A stretch of DNA of 64,000 nt from JAKZVK01 sp965237575 (GTDB lineage Bacteria > Acidobacteriota > Terriglobia > Bryobacterales > UBA6623): assembly GCA_965237575.1 (NCBI GenBank), contig CBDEGI010000002.1, positions 496,001 to 560,000 on the forward strand, read 5' to 3'. The notes under the pieces were generated by a model that was given only the letters and a program-made list of their open reading frames with translations, was not told where the DNA came from and did not search any database. The first letter of the stretch is position 1; each line of letters begins with the position of its first letter. A program made the translations under genes and the position numbers. Of the stretch, positions 1-8,802 are shown one piece after another.

Positions 1-1262
1 CGGCAGGATTCGGCAGTTGATGGTGGCCCTGGCGGAGCGCGGCAGGGCGTTCTCCGCTACTCCCGCGCTGAGCATCGTAGCCACGCAGGTCGTGCGGATC
101 GACGCATTGAAGTATGGCTCGAGAGCAGCCAGCTTCCGCACGGCTTCCGGGTCAGCGGGTTCTTGGACAACCGCTTGCCAGCTTCCGCACGGCCCATCCG
201 GGTCAGCGCCGCTTGGACAACCGCTTGTAGAAGCTCGGCATGTTCTTCTTCACTGGCTTGCGCGCGCACCCTCATCGACGCTTTCACGACTTCGTTGATC
301 TCGGCGGGGAATCGATGATGCTGAATGCGCAACAGTGCTTCGGCGAGCTGATAAATGGCATTGTCCGGCCGTGGCAGCGAGCTGTGGCCGCCCGGATTCG
401 TCGCCTCGATATCGAATGTCTGATAAAGCTTCTCGCTCACTTGCACACCCGCGAAGATCGGATCGAGTCGTTCGTCGAGTGACACTCCGCCACTATCGGT
501 GTTGATCGCAAAGTCGGCGTCGATCAGCTCTTTGCGTTCGCGCGTCACCTGCTGCACGCCAGCCATGCTGGTCTCTTCGTTGCCGGTCAAGAGCATGATC
601 AAGTCACGGTCGGGAACATAGCCCTCACGTTTCAGCCGGATCAAGTTGGCGACCAACGAGACCACTCCGGTTTTGTTGTCCATGACGCCGCGCCCGTAGT
701 AGTAGCCGTCAGCCTCGGTCAGCGTAAATGGGGCCGCTTTCCAGGCTGCGGGGTCGGCGTCAACCACGTCGACGTGCGCCATCATCAGCATCGGCCGGCG
801 CTGGCCGCTTCCTAGATAACGCACGACGAGGTTGGTCGTCTCGCCGGTCGGAACGAAGGTGATCTGAGCGTCCGAGAATCCCTCTTGTCGCAAGCGCTGT
901 GCCACGCCTTCGAGTAGACGAACCGTGTTCTCGGGATACGACTCGCTCGAACGAATCCCAACCAGCTCGGTCAGAAGTTCCTTCGCAAGCTGGTCGTGCG
1001 GGCCCGTCTGCGCGCTTAGCGCCACAGCGCCGAGCAGAAACACCGCCGTCAATCCCAATGCGACCCCGTGCCGCGCGACTACTTCGGCCCGTCTGCTGAG
1101 AAGGCCTTTGAGGCGCCCGTCACCGAGTAAGTGCGCCACGAGAGATTTCAAGAGAACAGGGGGTTTAAGACTCGTGTCCTTGACCGCATACACGGCGTCC
1201 ATGCCGCGCTCATCGAGCTTCTCGGTAATCGGGTAGTGCCTGAAGGCGGGGTCGATTTTCAT
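1..1262 (-). pseudogene. M20 family metallopeptidase, frameshifted, with a Ser/Thr-kinase start fused in frame; runs off the left edge
   Basis: Zinc-dependent exopeptidase of the M20 (carboxypeptidase/ArgE/DapE) family. Metal-site motifs are visible: MMAHVDVVDA, GRGVMDNKTG and TGNEETSMAG. The first ~40 residues are instead a kinase start (HYPITEKLDERGMDAVY resembles the glycine-rich loop HYRITEKLGEGGMGVVY), followed by a hydrophobic segment (VALGLTAVFLLGAVALSAQ) that looks like the original signal peptide, so the true peptidase start may be an internal GTG or TTG near residue 62. A ~50-bp tandem duplication at 129-227 shifts the frame. The family C-terminus (LAALEPYFNASIRTTCVATM) resumes in another frame down to base 1, where the window cuts the gene. 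Probably secreted when intact. The family call is firm; activity is doubtful because of the frameshift. Confidence 0.85.
129..227. repeat. ~50-bp tandem duplication inside the M20 gene
   Basis: Two head-to-tail units, 129-177 and 178-227. Both start with CCAGCTTCCGCACGGC and end with CTTGGACAACCGCTTG. They differ by a few substitutions and one or two indels. The unit lengths of 49 and 50 bp are not multiples of three, which explains the shift of frame in the peptidase. Confidence 0.85.
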
Positions 1263-1271
1263 AGTGCGGGA

Positions 1272-1277
1272 ATTATA
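1272..1277 (-). promoter_or_regulatory. -10 hexamer TATAAT of a leaderless kinase-type promoter
   Basis: TATAAT on the minus strand is followed by exactly nine bases and then the ATG at 1262. The same nine-base spacing is seen at the other kinase-start relics in this window, which places the likely +1 at or next to the start codon and implies a leaderless mRNA. Confidence 0.6.
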
Positions 1278-1320
1278 GCGTTAAGCGCTCGCCGAAAGGG
1301 CTGTCACGATCGGTCAGGAG

Positions 1321-1398
1321 TTACTTCCGATATTGGGGATCCGAGGAAGTGACCGGGACCCAGCGCGACCGCTTCCGCGATCCGGACATGTCGAAATT
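1321..1398. repeat. REP-like double palindrome, copy 1
   Basis: Module 1 (ACTTCCGA, spacer, GGGGATC, then GGAAGTGA) can fold into a hairpin. Module 2 at 1369-1398 is a decayed CTTCCGCG-ATCCGGACATGTCG. The copy lies in the spacer between the SBBP gene and the M20 gene. Confidence 0.75.
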
Positions 1399-1434
1399 CG
1401 CCCAGATCCAGATGATGGGGACGGATCCAGCCAG

Positions 1435-3180
1435 CTATCTCGCGCCATTCGAGTCTCGGCGGGGAGCTCCCAACCGCAGAGCTGAGAGAATTGCGTCTGG
1501 AGTGCCTGGTTTGTTCGGTAGTGTGGCGCCGACAAACGGAATCTCGCCGGCAAAAGAAACGCCAGTGGCGTATAGAAACTCGCCACCGATCGCCAGGCCC
1601 TCAAGGAGATCGCGACCGCTTCCGCCATAGTAAGTAGCGTACTCTAGAGCCGATCCGTCCTCGGTGAACGCTGCGATAAGCCCATCCAGATCTCCACCGC
1701 CAAAGGACCGTTGAAGGGGGTTGCGCAGCGGAAGGTCTACTGATTCGGTCATTCCGACGAACCAAGCTCTTTGCTGTTCGTCCACGATGAGGTTCCTTCC
1801 GTCGAATCCAGCCAAATCGTTCAACGTTCCACCGAAGTAGGTCGAGTACAAGAGACGCCGTCCGGACGCTTCGAACTTGGCCAGGAACAGGTCGAACTGG
1901 CCCGCAAGCTTTGGCTGAAAGGCTCGGCGAGTAGTGGTGAGATTGGGGGAGTTGGAGTGTCCCAGAATGTAGATGGATCCGGGACGATCGACAGCGACAC
2001 CCCACGCACTATCCTCCCCATCGCCGCCGAAGTAGGTGGAGAATGAGAAATCGCCGGTGCGGGAATCGATGTCGGTGAGAAAAGCGCTAATCGGGGTATG
2101 CACTTAACTCCCGACGACCCCACACCTTGTGGTCGGCGACTGCGGCGACCGCACCCTCGAGGGGCCATCGGGCAGCGGTCGTGGGTCCTACAGCCGCCGC
2201 TCATTGCGCCCCGCGGGGGGACGGCAGCGGTTGAATTTGAAACCTGAAGGCGAAGCGCTCTTGAAACTCCCCCAGCGTGCGCGAATGGTCCTCCAGAGCC
2301 CGGATACTAGACCTTGGGGCTTCGGGAGTCAAGTGCATACCCCATAAGCGCTATTCTTGCCAGGCAGTTGCGCTTGCAGAGGAGCGCTCGTCGGGAAGTC
2401 AGGGGAATACGTATAGCCAGTCAAAACAACGTGGTCGTGCCCGTTCGAGGCCATTGCAGTTACCTTTTCCGCCTTGCTTCCTCCGACATAAAACGCTTCT
2501 AGCTCTCCAGGCTGCTCGGGATCAAAGCAGGCGAGGAACCCATCTTCCTCTCCGGCATGAGAATTCCGGGCTCCAGGAAGATCGGGCGAGGCGGTCATGC
2601 CTGCCAAAAGGATTCTCCCCGAACTCGTGTCGATCATGATGTCGGTGGCTTGGTCCGATCCAGAGCCGCCAAAGTAGCTGGCGTAGACGAGCCGCCCGTC
2701 AGGAGTAATCTTGACGAGGAAAGCGTCTCCCGCGCCCCCACCAAACGACGGCTGGATTGCTTCCGCAGTGGTCGGGAGGTCGGTCGACTCGGTATAGCCG
2801 GTCGCGTATACGTTGTCCGTCGCATCGATACGGATCCTGAAGGTTCCGTCGTAGCCGTTTCCCCCGATGCGAACGGCCCATTGAATACGTCCCGCTACTG
2901 GATCCAGCTTGACGACGTAGGCATCCATGCCGGCCTGCGTCTGAGCCCCTATTCGTTGCAGCGAGGCGAAATCGTCCGAATCGGCATGACAAGCGAGCAG
3001 TAGGAGACCTTTCCCATCAACGGCGATGTCATCACAGTCGTCCGTGGAACTGCCGCCGAACGAGGAAGCCCACACAAGCTCCGGTATCTTCTGCTGCTGG
3101 CACGAAGGAGAGAGCAGTCCCACCGCAAGACTCACGCAGGCGAAGGCCGTACGATGCGTGCTTACTCGGCTCACGGCCAT
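1435..3180 (-). pseudogene. SBBP-repeat beta-propeller lipoprotein, split by MITE-B
   Basis: Secreted propeller protein with bacterial SBBP repeats (STYFGGDGEDSAWGVAVD, ASYFGGSGSDQATDIMI, ATYYGGSGRDLLEGLAI), usual in Acidobacteria and of unknown substrate. The start at 3180 gives a lipoprotein signal ending LLSPSC. The 256-bp MITE-B at 2090-2345 interrupts the coding sequence: the upstream half stops inside the inverted repeat (NSAYGVCT then stop). Removing the element and one copy of the 8-bp target duplication joins the halves as GKNSAFLTDIDSRTG in frame, so the break is caused by this insertion alone. The C-terminus ends at 1435. About 490 codons without the insert. Confidence 0.88.
2090..2345. 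mobile_element. MITE-B, 256 bp, inverted repeats and 8-bp target duplication
   Basis: Left end ATCGGGGTATGCACTTAACT and right end AGTCAAGTGCATACCCCAT are inverted copies. The element is flanked by direct repeats AAGCGCTA at 2082-2089 and 2346-2353. It encodes no transposase. The termini resemble those of MITE-A and of the IS1595-family element at 35546-36862 (shared GGGGTAT, then ACTC after a short gap), so it was probably moved in trans by an IS1595-type transposase, a family known for 8-bp duplications. Confidence 0.88.
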
Positions 3181-3240
3181 TCGACTATCGTCCCCCCAGC
3201 CTGCACGTTGCCAGCTCGGCGTACTCGAAACACTCTTCTT

Positions 3241-3330
3241 GCTTCCACAATAGGGGATCAAGGAAGTAGAGTTGTCTGCCGTCTTGTATCTGGCCTGCTC
3301 CGCGATCCGGGACTTGTCGGAAGTGCGCCT
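3241..3330. repeat. REP-like double palindrome, copy 2
   Basis: GCTTCC, spacer, GGGGATCAAGGAAGTA, then after ~35 bp TCCGCGATCCGGGACTTGTC followed by GGAAGTG. Lies between the SBBP lipoprotein and the gene at 3413-3799. Confidence 0.75.
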
Positions 3331-3412
3331 CTGAACCGACACGTGCGGTTCCGCTGGCGCGCGGTTCTATCTTCAAACAGTCTCCAGCAACATGGTGGCG
3401 CACCGCATCGAC

Positions 3413-3799
3413 CTACTCCGACCTGTTCATCACGACCTCGGTGGAGCCGAGGGAGCGGCTCCCTCGGGTGCCCTCTCCTCGACCCTCCAGTCGAGGGCCC
3501 AACACTCGAAGATCGAACTTCCACGTCGGACCGTCTTCAGCAGTCGGGGGCACCGAAAACGTGAGGCGATCTCCATCGAGCACAGCATCGCGGATCGGGC
3601 TGTTTGGGTCTTCGGCAGGACCTCCCGTTCCTGTGATCCGCTCGCTAGTCTGCTCGAGCACAAACACCAGACGTATTCGCACCACGTCTCCGTTTGGCTG
3701 CTTTTGTCGCATCTCTCCAGTCCATCTGCCGGCTATCTGTACGGATTGAGCGCTCATGGCGGAAACGACCAATGCCGCAACGAGAATCAATCGACGCAT
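3413..3799 (-). CDS. small secreted protein, function unknown
   Basis: 128 residues with a clear N-terminal signal (MRRLILVAALVVSAMSAQSV). The mature part is rich in short beta-like stretches (IAGRWTGEM, IRLVFVLEQ, RITGTGGPAED, GDRLTFSVP, WKFDLRVLG), a pattern seen in small exported acidobacterial proteins with a predicted beta-sandwich or lipocalin-like fold. No catalytic motif is visible. It sits downstream of, and in the same direction as, the broken ADOP permease gene, which natively ends at 3848, 48 bp away, so it may be co-transcribed with it. The upstream GGAGGTAAC a few bases before the ATG is a strong ribosome binding site. Confidence 0.7.
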   Translation of the reverse strand: MRRLILVAALVVSAMSAQSVQIAGRWTGEMRQKQPNGDVVRIRLVFVLEQTSERITGTGGPAEDPNSPIRDAVLDGDRLTFSVPPTAEDGPTWKFDLRVLGPRLEGRGEGTRGSRSLGSTEVVMNRSE

Positions 3800-3847
3800 A
3801 TGTTACCTCCAAACCTGTTGTGCTCAGCGACGCTCTCAACGATAAGG

Positions 3848-6520
3848 CTAGTCATGACGGAGCGTCGTCATCGGATCAACGCGCGCGGCTCTTTCCGGCT
3901 GGCACGTAACACGCTACGGTTGCGACAGCCATGAACAGCAGAGCGACAGCGGCTAGAGTTGCCGGGTCCCTCGCGTCGACGCCGGGCAGTTGCTTGTCCA
4001 GTACGCGCGTCAGAGCGGTCGCTCCGGTTAGTCCGAGAGCGATGCCCACGCCGGTGAGGGTGAGGCCGTGGCGCAGTATAGTCGTCACCACATCTCTCCT
4101 CTGGGCTCCCAACGCCATTCGGATTCCGATTTCGTGCGTTCGCTGACTCACGATGTAAGAGAGGAGGCCCACAAGACCGACAACGGCCAGCACCAGCGCG
4201 ACCGAACCAAGGAGGCCCATCAGTATCGTGTTGGAGCGCGACGCCGAAAGGGCTCCGGAAAGGCGCTGTTGCATGGTGGCGATGTCGTGCACGGGCTGAT
4301 TCGGATCGGTCGCTCGTACGAGCGCTCTTGCGTCCTCAATCAGGCCGGCAGCCGGGACGCTGGATTTGAGCAGAAGGACCAAGTTCGCGATCGGGTGTTG
4401 GGTTAGGGGCACATAGATCTGCGGGCGAGCACGCTCCAGAGAGTTCGGTTGCGCTACGTCGCGCGCCACGCCGACCACTTCGCGCCACGGCCCGCGCCTC
4501 GAGCCTGTCTTGACACGCTTGCCGATCGGATCTTGGAGGGGAAAAAACTCAGCCACGAAAGCCTCGCTGATGATGGCCACTTGGAGTGAATTCTCACGGT
4601 CATCCTGAGAGAACCCACGCCCCTGAATGATTGGGATGCCCAGCGATTCAAAGTAGGAAGGACTCACCGGCAGGTAAGGGACGACCGGGGCGAGCCCGGG
4701 GGACGGGAGCGGTCGGCCCTCGACAGCGGTCCCCACCGCCGAGTGTGATCCGAGGACGGGCCCACCTCCGGCGACGGCGGCAGACTGCACTCCGGGAACA
4801 GCCTTCGCCCGCTCTAAGACACTCGTGGCAAAACTGCTCCGGGTGGGTGACCTCGCATACTTCTCTCCCCGCAGCGAAACTCGGAGTGTCAGCACGTCTC
4901 GTGGTTCGAAGCCCGGATCGACGCTTGCCAGCTTCACGAACGCTCGAATGAGGAGTCCGGAGGCGGACATCAGGACGACGGCGAGAGAAACTTGGGCCAC
5001 TACCAAGGCGCCGCGCAGCCGCTGCTGACCCGCCGCGGGCGTTATTCTGCCGCTGGATTCGCCCATGCGGAACCTTGCGTGAAGCGCGGAGCGGAGCGGC
5101 GCGAGACCCGTTACGACGCCCGCGAGCACGGCGACCGCAAACGTGAATCCCAACACGGGCTCATCGATGCGGACGGTCTCTAGCAGACCGACTCCGGCGG
5201 GCATGAACCGGAGCAGCAGGGGGAGGCAGCCATAAGCCAATACCAGCCCTCCGATTGCGCCCAGTCCGGCTAGCAACAGGTTCTCGGTCAACAGCTGCCG
5301 CGCGAGGCGCCCGCGACCAGCCCCCAGGGTGGCGCGTACCGCGATCTCTTTCTCTCGCGTGACGGCGCGGGCGATCTGAAGATTGGCGATGTTCAAACAG
5401 CCGATCAGTAGCACAATTCCGACTGCGGCTTGCAGGATCAAGAGCATTCGGCGTATATCACCGACGAGCCGCTCGCGGAGAGAGGTCAAGCGGACCTCTA
5501 GATCGCGGCGCATATTCTTGAATTGCACCGGTTCTGTCGAAGCAGTGCTCCGTGCGATTCGAGTCAACTCCTCCTCTACTACATCGGGCTCGACGTTCCG
5601 CTTCAGCCTCGCCAGAACTCTGAGAATCCGGAAGGCACTCTCGTCGTGCCAATTCGGATCTGCGGGCAGCGTGAGAGGCGTGACCAAGTGAGGTGAGAAA
5701 TCGTTGTCAGGGAAAAGAAACGAGCAGGCAGCACGCCAACGACGACGTGACTCTTGCCGTTGAGCACGATCGTCTGGGAGATCGCCTCCGGCGTAGAGTT
5801 GAAGCGGCGCTGCCAGAGACTGTGGCTGAGCATCACGACAGGAGGCGCGCCAGGCCGACACTCCTCGGCCACGAAGCTCCGTCCGGCGACGGGATGGGTG
5901 CCGATCAGATTAAGGAATCCAGCAGTTACCGACGCTCCGTCGAGGCGCTCCGCGTCACCGTTCCCCGTCAGATGGAAGACTCCGCTCGGGCGGTACGCTT
6001 CGATGGCATCGAAGGTCTTGCCGTGCGTCCGCCAATTCCCGTAGTCGGGACTAGGGACGCGGCGAAAAATAGGCTCGTGCGGCCAATACTCGGAAACGTA
6101 CACGAGGCGGTCCGAGTCGGCGTAAGGCAGCGGACGGAGCAAGAGCGTGTGCACAAAGCTGAACAACGCAGTGTTGGCCCCGATGCATAGAGCGAGCGTC
6201 GCCACTGTGACCGCGGCGAATCCCGGACTCCTGCGCAGCAGGCGGGCGCCGTACCGAAGGTCTCTGAGAAGCGCGTGAATCGTCGCGCCCGCTCGGACAT
6301 CGCGGACCTGTTCCTTCACCTGATCGAGGCCGCCCAGCTCGATCCTCGCGGAGCGGAGCGCCTCCTTTGCCGCCATGCCCCGAGCACGTTTCTCATCCGC
6401 CAACATGTCGGCGTAGGCATGAAGCTCTTCATTGAGATCGGCTTCGGCGCGCTCGCGACGAGAGAGGTTGAGGACGAGGCTTCGTAACTTCGCGAAGTAA
6501 GCCGCAGCAAGCTCCATCAT
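3848..6520 (-). pseudogene. ADOP-type ABC transporter permease (MacB/FtsX superfamily), two frameshifts
   Basis: Very large acidobacterial permease with an N-terminal cytoplasmic extension (ADLNEELHAYADMLADEKRA), TM1 (FAAVTVATLALCIGANTALFS), a periplasmic MacB_PCD domain, three TM segments (starting RMLLILQAAVGIVLLIGCLN), and a second PCD/FtsX module. The start at 6520 overlaps the PadR stop by 4 bp (ATGA). Frame is lost by one base near 5707-5716 (VGVLPA then FLFPDNDFSPHL in another frame) and again near 3890-3905, after which the family C-terminus ARVDPMTTLRHD continues out of frame to a stop at 3848. No ATPase partner is adjacent, as is typical of ADOP genes. Either decayed or affected by sequencing indels. 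Confidence 0.88.
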
Positions 6521-6849
6521 TGGGCTTCTAGAGCGCTGGCGATGGCGAGGCTGACTCGCCCCCAACGTGCCTTCTCTGTCTCGAGTTGCCGGCGGCCACT
6601 CTCGCTCAGTTCGTAGTACTTAGCGCGGCGGCCGTTCTCCGACGCGCCCCATGTTGATGTCAGCCAACCCTGCTCGGCCATGCGGTGCAAAGCAGGAAAG
6701 AGAGAACCTGGTTTGACTTGAAAAGTCCCGCGGGTGATTTGCTCGATCCGCCGGGAAATGCCGAGCCCGTGGCGCTGCCCGAGCGACAGCGCTTTCAGAA
6801 TCAAAAGATCCAAGGTTCCCGGCAGGAGTTCGGTCGGTTGATCGGCCAT
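6517..6849 (-). CDS. PadR family transcriptional regulator
   Basis: 110 residues. The PadR winged helix spans almost the whole chain: LPGTLDLLILKALSLGQRHG, GISRRIEQ, VKPGSLFPALHRMAEQGWLT, then the wing SENGRRAKYYELSESGRRQL. PadR proteins are small repressors, often of transporters, that respond to phenolics or drugs. The stop overlaps the start of the ADOP permease by four bases, so the two are translationally coupled; this gene order is the normal acidobacterial arrangement. Just upstream (6851-6890) is an AT-rich stretch with repeated CTATAG-like motifs that could hold its promoter and an autoregulatory operator. Confidence 0.93.
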   Translation of the reverse strand: MADQPTELLPGTLDLLILKALSLGQRHGLGISRRIEQITRGTFQVKPGSLFPALHRMAEQGWLTSTWGASENGRRAKYYELSESGRRQLETEKARWGRVSLAIASALEAQ

Positions 6850-6852
6850 TTC

Positions 6853-6897
6853 CTATAGACGATCTATAGGATATGCAACAGACGTATAGATTGTCAA
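6853..6897. promoter_or_regulatory. candidate PadR operator/promoter: repeated CTATAG-like motif
   Basis: The short region before the PadR start contains CCTATAGACGATCTATAGG, a near-perfect dyad (CCTATAG / CTATAGG), and then GTATAGATTGTCAATAGG. A symmetrical AT-rich site directly upstream of a PadR gene fits an autoregulatory operator. A comparable CCTATAG...CAATAGG pair precedes the third PadR gene at 15470, which strengthens the idea. Confidence 0.5.
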
Positions 6898-7036
6898 TAG
6901 GAGTAGCCCGAGCGGATCGGTCGCTGGCGGTAGCTAAGCTGATCCATGCCGCGCGAGTTCTCCCCGTGGCGAATCAGACAGACGTGCTGGAACCGCATTC
7001 ACTACGTGAACGAAGAGGTGAATCCGTGGGTTGGTG

Positions 7037-7110
7037 TCACTTCCGAGCAGGGGGGATCGTCGGAAGTGACCAGTATCGCCTGAGCGCCGGCATGCGCGAC
7101 CGGAAGCTCG
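7037..7110. repeat. REP-like palindrome, copy 3
   Basis: TCACTTCCGA, spacer, GGGGATCGTCGGAAGTGA forms the best-conserved module-1 hairpin of the set. The following module 2 is decayed (CATGCGCGACCGGAAGCTCG). Confidence 0.75.
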
Positions 7111-7141
7111 CCGGGATTTACGTCGAGCGAGGAATAGGAGG

Positions 7142-8584
7142 CTATCTCGATTCCTGCCCTTCTCTCGCAAGCTGAAGCGCTCTGTCCAGGGCTTCCGCTG
7201 CCGGTGATTCGACATCGGGAATGACGCCTACGCCTTCCCAGTTCGTCTTCGTGATGGGATTGATGGCTCTTGCGTACGGAACCATGACGCTAAAGCGGCC
7301 ATCGATGCGATGACCAGAGACCGGGTGAGCGCCTCCACCCGTCTTCTCACCGACGATGCGGGCACGACCCAGCTGCTGAAGGTTGTAGGAGAATTCCTCG
7401 GCGGCCGAGAAGGTACGGCTGGAGGTCAGAACATAAACGGGTTGGTCGACAAGGCGTTTCCCTGGGACATACGAGAGCGTCCAGTACTGTTCGGTCTTGT
7501 CGTCCTTTCGCTCCCAAAGACTATTGAGATGGGTTGGCTCAGCGAACAGGTAGGACGAGATCAGGGCCACCATGGCAGGATGGCCGCCTCCGTTCTCACG
7601 TAGGTCAAAGACGACCGCGTTGGCGTTCGCGAGAAAGCTCATCGCGGCGATGGCCGTTGGTGCGCAGAGCTTCGGGTCGGCAAACATGTTGAATTTCACA
7701 TAACCTACGTTACCGGCAAGCACTTCTACTCTCTTAAGCCTCATAAACTTCCGGCTTCGCAAAGGCCGCATCGCCCCAGGCGACCTGCTTGCCCGCAGCC
7801 TGTTGGCGCTCGATCTCCGGCAACAAGAGCTCATCCCAGTCCTCGGCGCTGTGCACGTTGCCTGGACGCAAAGCCACAGTTCGACTGTTCAAACCTTTTG
7901 CGGCGTCTCTCGTCGCGAGCCGGGTCTGGTTCCTGCTTGGCGGGAGGTTCCGGCAGCGGAACGGGGCTGAATGCGACTCGGAGGTGCTTGTCGTTATTCA
8001 ATTCTCGGAGCTGCTCGGTGAGTAACCTGGCAAACTCATCGCCGTCTGTAACAGACTTGTACTCGCCGCCGCGCTGTCGGGCTTTGATCGCCTCGGCCAT
8101 TTCCTTGGCGAGATCAGGGAAGACATAGTATTCGTTGAGTTTCTTGATCGCCTCGGTGATGACTCGCTCGCGTTGTTCGGCGGTGACCTTGAAATCGGGG
8201 TCTCCTGATCCCCGGCGGGATCGCGCGTAGTGAAAAACGGGCAACTTGCGGTGGTTCTCGGTCGTCGACGACGATCGTACCGATGGCGATAGTATCGCGG
8301 AGCCGCTCCTTCACGCGGAACACGATGCGTCGCGGTTGGCTTTCGTCGATGGAAAGGAGATCGAAACCTCCGGTCATGCCGCGGAACTGGATGTCTCGTT
8401 CTGCGGACTTCCCGGTCCGGTGTTTCTCGTAGTGAGCCTTGAGGAGTGAGGAGTCCTCGCTGTTGAAGGCCTGAAGCCAGTCTCGCAAGACTTGACCAGC
8501 CGGAGTGTCGGGGATTGTTGGGGCGGCCCCGGCAGATGCCAAACCTAGCAGAAGCAAGGAAGCGATGATGCTGAGGTTCTTCAT
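7142..8584 (-). pseudogene. S41 family (C-terminal processing / IRBP-like) peptidase, broken
   Basis: Secreted serine peptidase of the S41/tricorn-IRBP group. The N-terminus has a signal (MKNLSIIASLLLLGLASAG) and a DUF-like ~110-residue domain, followed by the helical N-domain (VTAEQRERVITEAIKKLNEY) and the catalytic domain: VVFDLRENGGGHPAM, then SSRTFSAAEEFSYNLQQL with the nucleophile in the STFS/A-like turn and GEKTGGGAHP. Two lesions are visible. One is a one-base frameshift near 8212-8222 (RAIPPG to GDPDFKVTAEQ). The other is a ~130-bp scrap of IS1380 inserted at 7741-7870 between EQSNCGF and RVEVLAGNVGYV, which ends the reading frame. Confidence 0.88.
7741..7870. mobile_element. 130-bp internal fragment of an IS1380 transposase gene
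   Basis: Nearly identical to 34421-34553 inside the intact IS1380 transposase gene, apart from a 3-base difference around GCATCGCCCC. It contains no element ends. The pentamer AAGCC occurs on both sides (7736-7740 and 7871-7875), and the IS copy itself also begins with AAGCC here, which suggests microhomology-driven insertion rather than transposition. Confidence 0.85.
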
Positions 8585-8643
8585 GTAACCTCTGACGCCG
8601 GGAAGCCCGATTTAGTTCAAGAAGACTGGCAAGTCGCGCAAAC

Positions 8644-8720
8644 GGCTTCCGACCTGGGAGTCGAGGAAGTCCGGTACCGCGCGCGGACCCGCTTCCGCGG
8701 ACCGGACTTGTCGGAAGTGT
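8644..8720. repeat. REP-like double palindrome, copy 4
   Basis: GGCTTCCGA, spacer, GTCGAGGAAGT, then module 2 CTTCCGCGGACCGGACTTGT followed by CGGAAGTG, which is perfectly conserved. Lies between the S41 and decarboxylase genes. Confidence 0.8.
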
Positions 8721-8802
8721 GGCGCCGGCTTTTGGTAGATGGTCGACGCGATCAGTTTCAGGATGGCAATTGCGCTGAGTCCCCGAGTCCTTCTACAGTG
8801 GC

